This document shows positions 1-6,636 of a stretch of DNA of 17,907 nucleotides, one piece after another. The translations under genes and the position numbers were made by a program. The stretch comes from DATKCJ01 sp035513275. GTDB taxonomy: Bacteria; Verrucomicrobiota; Verrucomicrobiia; Opitutales; Opitutaceae. Location of the stretch: positions 1 through 17,907 of the forward strand of contig DATKCJ010000268.1 in NCBI GenBank assembly GCA_035513275.1, given 5' to 3'. The stretch's first letter is position 1. Each line of letters starts with the position of its first letter. The notes beneath the pieces are model-generated. The model ran no database searches and had not been told where the DNA came from. It was given only the letters and a program-made list of their open reading frames with translations.

Positions 1-1622
1 TGCCCGGGCATCACGATGTAGCGGTCGATCTCTACGATAATGTCGTTTTCGGTCTTCGGCGCGTTTGCCTTGAAATACTCGATCGCCTGCTCGCGCGACC
101 ATCCGAACGCGTGCAGTCCGGTGTCGACCACGAGCCGCACCGCGCGCCACATCTCGTAGGTGAGCTGGCCGAACTTCGAGTAGGGATCCTTGTAGAAACC
201 CATCACCTCGCCGAGACTCTCCGAGTAGAGCGCCCACCCTTCCACAAACGCCGTGTAGCCGCCCATCCGTCGGAACTCCGGCAATCCCTCGATCTCCTCG
301 GCGAGCGCGATCTGAAGATGGTGACCCGGCACCGCCTCGTGCAGCGAGAGCGCCTCCATCTCCCACTTCGGCCGCGTGTGCAGCGCGTAGGTGTTCACGA
401 AGTAGTAGCCCGGGCGGCCCGCCTTCAGCGAACTGCGCTGGTAATAGGCCGTCGTCTGCGACTTCTCCGAATACTCCGGAATCGCCTTCACGCCATAGGT
501 CGCGCGCGGCAGCCGGCCGAAGAGCGCCATCAATTCTGGATCCGCTCGCTTCATGATCGCGCGCGTCGCCTCGAGAAGATCCTCCTTCTCGGTGAAGAAA
601 AACCGCGGGTCGGTGCGCAGAAAGTTGAAGAACTCGTCCATCGTTCCCTCGAAGCCGCTCTCCGTCTTCACGCGCTCCATCTCCGCACGGATTCGCGCCA
701 CTTCGCGCAACCCGATGTCGTGAATCTCGCGCGGCGTCAGACTCGTGGAGGTTTCCTCGCGCACGAGCCAAGCATACCAGGCCTCACCATCGGGCAGCGC
801 CGACTGAGCGACCGCTTCGCGCGACGCGGGCACGTATTCTTTCACAAGAAACCCGTGCATACGCGCAAACGCCTCACGCACGCCTCCCTCGAAAGCCGCG
901 ACCGCCTCCGCCTTCAACCGCGCGGCATCCTCCTCGGCGATCGTCGGAGGCATATTCGAGAACGTCGTAAGCAACGGGCTCTCGAGCGCGTCCGCCGGAA
1001 TCTGGGCCGCCACCTGGTCCGCCACGTCGCGCATCGTGATCATCGGATTCGTGACGCCACGCGCCAGGCCCTCGCGCATCAGCGCCACTTCCTGGTCGAC
1101 CCGCGTTGCGAGCAGCCGCAGTTGCGCGATCTGCAGTTCGTAATCCGCTACCGTGCGGGGCGACATCCGCTCGAGGAACCCCGCTGCGCTTTGCTGGACG
1201 CCGTTGCGCTGGCTCACAGGAAGCAGTTCCATCGGAAAGCGGTCGCCGGCGATCGAGTCCTCGGTCTGACGCTTGAAGAGGTCGTAGCTCACCTGGTCGA
1301 CCGGGCCGAGTTTCGAGCGGTCGATGGTCTCGAGCGTCTTCAGCCACAGCGGCGGTTGCGATTTGCGGTAGGCAATCGCCTCGGGCGAGATGTCGGTCCA
1401 GCCCGGTCGCGCACGCATGTGTTTCAGGGTCATCGCAAAAGTCGGGAACTGCTCCATCGACCAGTCCCACGTCGTGTCGAAGAGTGCATGCAACCGCTGT
1501 GCCTCGCTCATCGAGGCCGAGTTCGAGGCGATCTCATCGAAGCGGTCGCTCCACTCGTCGGCGCGCGAAAGGACCGCGGATGCCGCAATCAACATTGCCA
1601 CTGCAAGTCTAGGTGTGCGCAT
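1..1622 (-). CDS. DUF885 family secreted metallopeptidase-like protein (3' end cut by window edge)
   Basis: Reading leftward from the ATG at 1622 the frame stays open to the window edge for 540 codons, so the C-terminus is missing; DUF885 proteins usually run to about 580-620 residues. The N-terminus (MRTPRLAVAMLIAASAVLSR, then ADEW) looks like a signal peptide, so the protein is probably exported. Residues 428-435 read HEAVPGHH, the HExxxGH-type signature of the DUF885 family, which is thought to bind zinc and act as a peptidase. The aromatic and charged context around it (KWEMEALSLHEAVPGHH) also fits. Substrate is unknown; many members are annotated only as DUF885 or as putative dipeptidases. 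The gene follows the orphan gene at 1727-2617 after a gap of 104 bases and is on the same strand. No strong ribosome binding site is visible. Family assignment is firm; enzymatic activity is inferred. Confidence 0.9.
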   Translation of the reverse strand, partial: MRTPRLAVAMLIAASAVLSRADEWSDRFDEIASNSASMSEAQRLHALFDTTWDWSMEQFPTFAMTLKHMRARPGWTDISPEAIAYRKSQPPLWLKTLETIDRSKLGPVDQVSYDLFKRQTEDSIAGDRFPMELLPVSQRNGVQQSAAGFLERMSPRTVADYELQIAQLRLLATRVDQEVALMREGLARGVTNPMITMRDVADQVAAQIPADALESPLLTTFSNMPPTIAEEDAARLKAEAVAAFEGGVREAFARMHGFLVKEYVPASREAVAQSALPDGEAWYAWLVREETSTSLTPREIHDIGLREVARIRAEMERVKTESGFEGTMDEFFNFLRTDPRFFFTEKEDLLEATRAIMKRADPELMALFGRLPRATYGVKAIPEYSEKSQTTAYYQRSSLKAGRPGYYFVNTYALHTRPKWEMEALSLHEAVPGHHLQIALAEEIEGLPEFRRMGGYTAFVEGWALYSESLGEVMGFYKDPYSKFGQLTYEMWRAVRLVVDTGLHAFGWSREQAIEYFKANAPKTENDIIVEIDRYIVMPG

Positions 1623-1726
1623 GTGCCTTGGATGCCCAAACGCATTCACCTACGCAAGCAGCGTGAGCGCCCCCATCGTCTAGAAACTACAAAGCCGGAA
1701 CAATCCCCCTCCCGCGGCCGCTTGTG

Positions 1727-2617
1727 CTACTGCTCCTTCCCGCCTCCCACGCGGTATGCACTACCTTTGAGTGGACCTTCAGTGACCAGGAACGTCGGAC
1801 CCACGAACGCGCCACGGGACAGCGGATGATCTCCCTTCTTGGACCACACTGCTGTGCAGTCGCGCTCACGGACGTTTCCGCCGGCGAGGACAACCACGTT
1901 GTCGACTACCTCTCCTGTCTCGAAGAACACCTGCGTGAAAGGAGCAGGCTCAATCCTTGTCTCGCCATGCGGTGTGGCCGAGGCCGAGACGTTCAAGTCG
2001 GCCAACTGGAGTTCGCCTCTGAGCGTGCCATCGCTGTCGTTCAAGAGCGTCACCATCCCGTATTCGGCGTGATGGCCGCGAGCACGCATGTATGCGACAT
2101 AATCCTGGTCCGCGACCCAAAGACCGAGCACGAGCACGGCGTCGGGAGATGGGGCGATGACAGCCTCGTATCTGTCCTTTGAGACTTCCGCGGCGAGCTG
2201 CGAATGGTCAACCGGCGCGAACCACACGCCAATACCTCCATTCTCCGGGAGCGTCAGCGGCTTGCCATCGAGAATCCACGACTTGGGACGGACAAACTCG
2301 ACGAATGAGAAAGCCCAGTCGGAATGTTCGGGGTTTTGTTCCAAGTACTGTTGGAACTCGGGCACTGGTACATCGCGGGCGGATACGAAACGCAGCCCTT
2401 TCGGTAGTGCCACCGCAGGATCCTCGGGATTGAATAGCAGAAACGTAACAACCACTTCCAATTTTTCGATTTCCCACGAGGATTTTCCGCCCGGCGGCAG
2501 CTCTTGAGCCACTGTCAGAGACGACGCGCCGATCATTGCAAGCAATGCGATGAGCGGGCTCCGGCGATGCGATAGATTCCCCGACTCAAACCGCGGCGAG
2601 CACGCGTCGACCTTCAC
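1727..2617 (-). CDS. hypothetical secreted protein, unrecognised family
   Basis: I do not recognise this protein. From the GTG at 2617 it is 296 residues; the frame stays open further to a GTG at 2731 (334 residues). I prefer 2617 because GAGAG lies seven bases upstream of it and because it places a hydrophobic stretch (PLIALLAMIGASSLTVA, then QELPPG) about 20 residues from the start, as in a signal peptide. The only nearby ATG falls inside that stretch. The mature part is acidic, mixed alpha/beta in look, with no Cys-rich, repeat or catalytic motif that I can name. GC is lower than in neighbouring genes (50, 58 and 55 percent in the 60-base blocks starting 2281, 2341 and 2461), which suggests later acquisition. 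It lies between a purN fragment and the DUF885 gene. That it is a real gene is likely, because the frame is long and shows an export signal; its function is unknown. Confidence 0.6.
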   Translation of the reverse strand: MKVDACSPRFESGNLSHRRSPLIALLAMIGASSLTVAQELPPGGKSSWEIEKLEVVVTFLLFNPEDPAVALPKGLRFVSARDVPVPEFQQYLEQNPEHSDWAFSFVEFVRPKSWILDGKPLTLPENGGIGVWFAPVDHSQLAAEVSKDRYEAVIAPSPDAVLVLGLWVADQDYVAYMRARGHHAEYGMVTLLNDSDGTLRGELQLADLNVSASATPHGETRIEPAPFTQVFFETGEVVDNVVVLAGGNVRERDCTAVWSKKGDHPLSRGAFVGPTFLVTEGPLKGSAYRVGGGKEQ

Positions 2618-2809
2618 GCGTTGACTCTCAATGATTGGTTTGCTCCGTGACGCCTGACCCTGACCTGTCGGCCTTACAAGCCGCTTCAGCCACCCGAAGA
2701 GAAGTAAGAACTTCGGCGTTCCGACATTCACATGCGCAGGATGCCATGTATCGCCTGTTCTGAAAGAAGAAACTGGCCAGCTGCATCGGGCCAGACTGTC
2801 TTAGCGATG

Positions 2810-2941
2810 CTATTCCGCCCCAACGCTCAGCTTCACGATCACCGCGGGCAACAGCGCATGCTCGGCTGCATGCACTTTCGCCGTGAGCGTGTCGTGCGTG
2901 TCGTCCGCTTCGATCGGCACTCGCGACTGCGGGAGGGTCGC
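2810..2941 (-). pseudogene. truncated second copy of the purN 3' end
   Basis: On the minus strand 2941-2810 encodes 43 residues and a TAG stop that match the C-terminus of the intact purN just upstream. From QSRV to KLSV, 29 of 36 residues are identical, including THDTL and KVHAAEHALLP, and both copies stop three residues after KLSV. The 36 aligned codons include 7 synonymous and 7 amino-acid-changing differences. There is an in-frame TGA immediately upstream (2944-2942) and no start codon, so only about the last fifth of the gene remains and it cannot make transformylase. It may be the remnant of a tandem duplication, or of recombination with a related purN from another strain. The homology is clear by eye; the origin is inference. 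Confidence 0.85.
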
Positions 2942-2962
2942 TCAAACCACAGTCCAGGCGCA

Positions 2963-2985
2963 TTTGTAACGTAATACGTTACAAA
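2963..2985. repeat. perfect 23-base palindrome, copy 1
   Basis: Arms TTTGTAACGTA and TACGTTACAAA flank a single central A, so the site is a perfect 11-1-11 inverted repeat. It lies 21 bases upstream (in minus-strand reading) of the purN fragment. It is followed on the plus strand by GTGGGTCGGGC. The same palindrome with a central T recurs at 3021-3043, also followed by GGGTCGGGC. It is AT-rich in a GC-rich setting. It could be an operator for a dimeric regulator, a dispersed repeat unit, or the end of a small element. No T-run follows it, so it is not a typical Rho-independent terminator. Confidence 0.85.
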
Positions 2986-3020
2986 GTGGGTCGGGCAGCC
3001 GCGACGGATGGCCGGAGGTG

Positions 3021-3043
3021 TTTGTAACGTATTACGTTACAAA
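3021..3043. repeat. perfect 23-base palindrome, copy 2
   Basis: Arms TTTGTAACGTA and TACGTTACAAA surround a central T. Including the flanking G and C (3020 and 3044) the inverted repeat is 12-1-12. It lies 21 bases past the purN stop codon, and its centre is 58 bases from the centre of copy 1. Both copies are followed on the plus strand by GGGTCGGGC. Its place directly after purN would suit a transcript-end hairpin, but it lacks a U-tract on the minus strand. Two spaced copies also suit binding of a dimeric protein. Confidence 0.85.
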
Positions 3044-3064
3044 CGGGTCGGGCCAAGAGGCGCC

Positions 3065-3643
3065 TCACTTGCTTTCGACGCTCAGCTTCGCGATCACCGT
3101 TGGCAGCAGCGCGTGTTCGGCTGCGTGCACTTTCACTGCGAGCGTGTCGTGCGTGTCGCCAGGTTCGATGGTCACGCGCGACTGCGCGAGGATTGGGCCG
3201 CCGTCGACTTCTGCCGTCACGCGATGAACCGTGCAGCCCGTCTCCTGCACGCCGGCGCGCAGCGCCTGGCCGATCGCGTCGAGGCCGGGGAACTGCGGCA
3301 GCAGGCTCGGATGAAGGTTGATGATTCGCCCGGCGAACGCGTTGAGAAATCCCGGCTTGAGAACACGCATGAAGCCCGCGAGCACGACGAGATCGGCGCG
3401 TGCATCACGCACGGCTTCGATGAAGCGCGTCTCGCCTTCGCCTTCGAGTTTGGTCTTGAACGGCGCGGGATCGACGAATCGCGCCGGCACGCCGAACTTC
3501 GGGCCGAGTTCGAGCATCGGCGCGTCGGGCTTGTCGCAAAGCAGTCCCACGACCTCCGCGCGGCCGAGTTTCCCGGCGCGCCACGCCTCAAGTATCGCAG
3601 CGGCATTGCTGCCACGTCCGGATCCGAGAATCACCACGCGCAT
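3065..3643 (-). CDS. purN: phosphoribosylglycinamide formyltransferase PurN
   Basis: The enzyme transfers a formyl group from 10-formyltetrahydrofolate to glycinamide ribonucleotide, the third step of purine synthesis, in the cytoplasm. From the ATG at 3643 it is 192 residues. GSGRGSN near the start is the phosphate-binding loop, and NLHPSLLPQFPG carries the catalytic Asn and His. The VDGGPIL segment carries the catalytic Asp. Counting from the alternative GTG at 3658, these are N114, H116 and D152, a constant offset of 8 from E. coli N106, H108 and D144. The GTG at 3658 overlaps the dnaJ stop as GTGA, which suggests translational coupling. I prefer the ATG because family members begin right at the first beta strand (MRVVILGSG). 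All catalytic residues are present. A broken copy of its 3' end lies downstream. Confidence 0.96.
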   Translation of the reverse strand: MRVVILGSGRGSNAAAILEAWRAGKLGRAEVVGLLCDKPDAPMLELGPKFGVPARFVDPAPFKTKLEGEGETRFIEAVRDARADLVVLAGFMRVLKPGFLNAFAGRIINLHPSLLPQFPGLDAIGQALRAGVQETGCTVHRVTAEVDGGPILAQSRVTIEPGDTHDTLAVKVHAAEHALLPTVIAKLSVESK

Positions 3644-3654
3644 GGCGGCTGCGC

Positions 3655-4809
3655 TCACTTGAAAAACTTTTTCGCCTTCTCGAAGAAACTCTTGCCGACA
3701 GGCTCGTCGGCGTCGCCGGAGACGCGCGCAAATTCCTCGAGCGTGCGGCGCTGCTCGGAATCGAGGGACGTGGGCACCTCGACGTGAACGCGCACGAGTT
3801 CGTCGCCCGTGTGACCGCCGCGCAGGCTTTGCAGGCCCTTGCCGCGAAGCCGGAATGTCGTGCCCGATTGCGTGCCCGTCGGGATTTTCACCGTCGCTTG
3901 TCCCGCGAGTGTCGGCACTTGAATCGAGCCGCCGAGCGTCGCGAGCGTGAACTTGATCGGGATCTCGAGGAAGAGATCGTCGCCCTGCCGCTCGAAGATT
4001 TCGTGAGCCGCCACGTGCAACACGATGTAGAGATCGCCCGGCGCGCCACCCGGCGGACCGGCTTCACCGTTGCCCCCAGAGCGCAGACGCGTGCCTGAGT
4101 CGACGCCTGGAGGCACGCGCACGTTGACCTTCGCGCTTTCCTGCTGACGACCCTCGCCGTGGCACTTCGTGCATGGCTTCTCGACGCGCGTGCCATGGCC
4201 GCCGCATGTCGGGCACGGCTGGCGAAACGTAAAGATGCCGCGCCTCGATTCGACCTGCCCGTGGCCGTGGCAGGTCGCGCATCGCACGCGCTTTGTGCCG
4301 GGCTCCGCGCCCGATCCGCTGCAACGACTGCACGCCGCGAGTTTTCGAAACGAAATCTCCTTCTCCACTCCGGCCGCAGCCTCCTCCAGCGAGATCTCGA
4401 GATCGTAGCGCAGATCGGCACCTCGCTGCTCGCCGCGTCCACCGCCACCACCGCCGCCAAAAAACTCCTCGAAGATTCCGCCACCACCGCCGCCACCGCC
4501 GAATACCTCGCGGAAGATATCGAACGGATCGTGGAAACCGCCGCCGGCCCCGCCTGCGCGCGGGCCTGCTGCGCCGCGCTGGCTGAACGCCGCGTGACCG
4601 AAACGATCGTAGGCCGCGCGCTTCTCGGGATCGCGCAGCACCTCGTAGCCCTCGGAGATCGCCTTGAATTTTTCCTCGGCCTCCTTGTTGCCCGGGTTCT
4701 TGTCGGGGTGATACTTGATCGCGAGTTTGCGGTAGGCCTTCTTGATGTCGTCGGCCGACGCGTCGCGCGCGACACTGAGCAAGTCGTAATAGTCGTCCTT
4801 GTTCGCCAT
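3655..4809 (-). CDS. dnaJ: chaperone protein DnaJ (Hsp40)
   Basis: DnaJ delivers unfolded proteins to DnaK and stimulates its ATPase. All the parts of a type I DnaJ are present in order in its 384 residues: a J domain (about 5-70) with HPD at 34-36, and a Gly/Phe-rich linker (about 80-128) with two long glycine runs. After these come four CxxCxGxG zinc-binding repeats (Cys pairs at 160/163, 177/180, 199/202, 213/216) and two C-terminal substrate-binding domains. The start lies 17 bases after the grpE stop, with GAAGAG a little upstream of the ATG. It touches the purN start region, so grpE, dnaJ and purN are probably one transcript. dnaK is not in the window. I saw no CIRCE-type element upstream of grpE. 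Confidence 0.98.
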   Translation of the reverse strand: MANKDDYYDLLSVARDASADDIKKAYRKLAIKYHPDKNPGNKEAEEKFKAISEGYEVLRDPEKRAAYDRFGHAAFSQRGAAGPRAGGAGGGFHDPFDIFREVFGGGGGGGGIFEEFFGGGGGGGRGEQRGADLRYDLEISLEEAAAGVEKEISFRKLAACSRCSGSGAEPGTKRVRCATCHGHGQVESRRGIFTFRQPCPTCGGHGTRVEKPCTKCHGEGRQQESAKVNVRVPPGVDSGTRLRSGGNGEAGPPGGAPGDLYIVLHVAAHEIFERQGDDLFLEIPIKFTLATLGGSIQVPTLAGQATVKIPTGTQSGTTFRLRGKGLQSLRGGHTGDELVRVHVEVPTSLDSEQRRTLEEFARVSGDADEPVGKSFFEKAKKFFK

Positions 4810-4826
4810 GTGCGTTCGCTCTTCGT

Positions 4827-5393
4827 TCAGGCTTTTTCTGGCTCGCCGCTTGAAACGACGACGCTCGCCGCGCGGACGAGCCGGCGGCCGATCCTGTAGC
4901 CGGGGCGCACGATCTGGATCACGCGGCCCTCGGCCACCTCGGCGGAGGGCGCATGCGCGACCGCCTCGTGATCATTGGGGTCGAACACGTCGCCCGCGGC
5001 GGGCTCGATGCGCTCGACTCCGTGGCGGGCAAGGGTCTCCGTGAACTGATCTGCGACAATCGCCACACCCTTGGAGAGTGTCGCGGCGTCGGAGGCGCTC
5101 GCTGCGGAACTCGCGGCGAGGTTGAGCCCGTCGAGCACGGGAAGAAAATCCTCGAGTAACCCGGCCACGGCGCGGGCGCGTTCGTCGTCGCGTTCACGCA
5201 CCACACGGCGCCGGTAGTTGTCGAAATCCGCCATCGCGCGCAGGTAGGCGTCGCGGTTCTTCGCGGCCTCGGCAACGGCTGCTGCAATCTCCGCCGCGGC
5301 ATCCGCGGTTTGCGCAGGCGCGTCGGTCCCGCCATCCGCGGGCACGGGCTCGAAGATGGACTCGGCGGGCGGATTGTCGCTCGTTTCACTCAT
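4827..5393 (-). CDS. grpE: nucleotide exchange factor GrpE
   Basis: GrpE releases ADP from DnaK and resets the chaperone cycle. The 188-residue product has the family layout: an acidic, Ala-rich, disordered N-terminus (about 1-45), and a long helix with LRAMADFDNYRRR (the GrpE ADFENYRKR signature). A helical bundle follows, then a C-terminal beta domain with FDPNDHEAVAH and the IVRPGYRIGRRLVRAA segment. Length is typical. It is the first gene of the grpE-dnaJ-purN cluster. The 184-base gap to the isomerase gene upstream holds a long inverted repeat rather than a recognisable heat-shock operator. Confidence 0.97.
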   Translation of the reverse strand: MSETSDNPPAESIFEPVPADGGTDAPAQTADAAAEIAAAVAEAAKNRDAYLRAMADFDNYRRRVVRERDDERARAVAGLLEDFLPVLDGLNLAASSAASASDAATLSKGVAIVADQFTETLARHGVERIEPAAGDVFDPNDHEAVAHAPSAEVAEGRVIQIVRPGYRIGRRLVRAASVVVSSGEPEKA

Positions 5394-5465
5394 AAGCCGC
5401 GCAGACTATGGGTAGGAGGGGCCGCGCATCAAGTTCCGTGGTGATGGGCTGAAGCTGAGTCTGTT

Positions 5466-5566
5466 GTGGGTCGGGCTTTGCGCCCGATTTAACACGCGTG
5501 AGCGATAGAGTCGTCGGCGTTCCTCCTTCGCCGAGGCTTCGGAGGACAAGAAAGCCCGACCCCCAC
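5466..5566. repeat. intergenic long inverted repeat with internal hairpins
   Basis: GTGGGTCGGGCTTT at 5466-5479 pairs with AAAGCCCGACCCCCAC at 5551-5566 (12 bases exact, then two extra C). Inside lie TCGGGC (5471-5476) with GCCCGA (5482-5487), and TCCTCC (5521-5526) with GGAGGA (5541-5546). The GGGTCGGGC core also follows each of the two palindromes near purN. The element fills most of the gap between manA and grpE, where it could act as a structured transcript boundary. It has the look of a dispersed intergenic repeat; the TCCTCC...GGAGGA inner part with a CGCCGAGGCTTCGG core is a type I associate with Verrucomicrobiota genomes, from memory only. Confidence 0.65.
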
Positions 5567-5577
5567 TCCACCGCGGC

Positions 5578-6537
5578 TCAATCCGAAAAATCCTCTGTAA
5601 TCAGCGCCAGAGAATCCTCGGTCGCCCGAAACGCGCCGCCGGTCTCGAAGGGTATAAGCAGGTTGTCGCCACGCCGTGCGACGAGCCCAGATTCGGCAAA
5701 CTCAAACACGCCACGGATGACGTGGAAAATCCGGCATTGCTCGCCTGCGCGAAAAGCAATCTCGCCGCCCGCGGCGACCGGCACCCGCCGCAGAATGAAT
5801 TCGCGGCTGCGTGCGAGGGTCGCGGGATTGTCGGCCGCTCGCACAATGGCCGGCAGAGGCGCGTCAAAGTCGATCGACTGCATCGACTCCCCGACGTGGA
5901 GCGTGCGCGGTTTGCCGTCGAGGCCGACGCGACCCCAGTCGTAGACGCGGTAGGTGGTGTCGGAGTTCTCCTGCACCTCGAGGATGAGGTTGCCGGCGTC
6001 GATCGCGTGGACCGTGCCGCTCTCGACGAGAACCGAGTCGCCCGCGTGCACCTCGACGTGGCGCACGCACGACTCGAGATCGCCGCCGTCGATCGCGGCG
6101 CGAAATTGCTCCGGCGTGACGCCCGGCGCGAGCCCCACGATGATCGACGCGCCCGGCTCGCACGCGGCGATGAACCAGTTCTCGGTCTTCGACTGTCCGC
6201 CAAGTCGCGCGGCCACCGGCTTGGGCGGATGCACCTGCAGGCTGAGACGCTCGCGGCAATCGAGCCACTTCACCAGGATCGGAAACGGGCGGTCGTGGTC
6301 CCACTGCGGTCCAAGGATCGCCTTGGCGTGCCCTCGAATCAACTCACGGAGCGTCAACCCGGCGAGCCCCGGCGTGCCGGGGCCGACGACCGACTGCGCT
6401 TCGGGCCTGTCAACGAGTTCCCAGCTTTCCCCGATAGGCCCGGTGCCCGGGAGGATGCGCCCGAAGGAGTCGGCGAGGGCCCGGCCGCCCCAAACGCGCT
6501 CCTGATAGACGGGCAGAAAAGAAATTGGCTTTAACAT
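5578..6537 (-). CDS. manA: mannose-6-phosphate isomerase, class I
   Basis: This zinc enzyme interconverts mannose 6-phosphate and fructose 6-phosphate, linking mannose use or GDP-mannose supply to glycolysis. From the ATG at 6537 it has 319 residues, matching the short bacterial (Bacillus-like) forms. Zinc ligands are visible in the cupin core: Q101 and H103 in LSLQVHPP, E119 in KTENW, and H177 in GTVHAIDAG. R197 in TTYRVYDWGR is the expected catalytic arginine. The start ERVWGGRAL is the family N-terminus, which supports the ATG at 6537. A TTG at 6594, with a purine-rich AGGAGG some 13 bases upstream, would add 19 atypical residues. It is divergent from ftsK across about 99 bases and precedes grpE on the same strand with 184 bases between. 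Confidence 0.95.
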   Translation of the reverse strand: MLKPISFLPVYQERVWGGRALADSFGRILPGTGPIGESWELVDRPEAQSVVGPGTPGLAGLTLRELIRGHAKAILGPQWDHDRPFPILVKWLDCRERLSLQVHPPKPVAARLGGQSKTENWFIAACEPGASIIVGLAPGVTPEQFRAAIDGGDLESCVRHVEVHAGDSVLVESGTVHAIDAGNLILEVQENSDTTYRVYDWGRVGLDGKPRTLHVGESMQSIDFDAPLPAIVRAADNPATLARSREFILRRVPVAAGGEIAFRAGEQCRIFHVIRGVFEFAESGLVARRGDNLLIPFETGGAFRATEDSLALITEDFSD

Positions 6538-6636
6538 CGGCAGGTTGATAAACAGTGCGTGAAAATTCCGGCGGGTGTTTACTTGTGGACTCAAATTTCT
6601 AACTTCTTCCTCCTCATTGCCTAGCCAATAATCCTA

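Noticed and set aside
111..1829. 572-codon open frame on the plus strand
   Set aside because: It runs antisense to the DUF885 gene, which has a signal peptide and an HEAVPGHH motif. The plus-strand translation is Arg/His-rich without recognisable domains.
2628..2963. 111-codon minus-strand frame as a separate gene
   Set aside because: Most of it reads the purN fragment in the wrong frame; the frame with purN similarity is a different one and has no start.
3008..3787. 259-codon plus-strand frame across purN and the second palindrome
   Set aside because: It is antisense to purN, low in complexity, and depends on the same GC-rich shadow effect.
5394..5577. CIRCE-type heat-shock operator before grpE
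   Set aside because: No TTAGCACTC with a GAGTGCTAA partner is present; the region holds a GC-rich inverted repeat instead.
6591..6617. Eight-residue leader peptide frame (MRRKKLEI) upstream of manA
   Set aside because: It is short enough to be chance. It has no repeated regulatory codons and no attenuator hairpin between it and manA.
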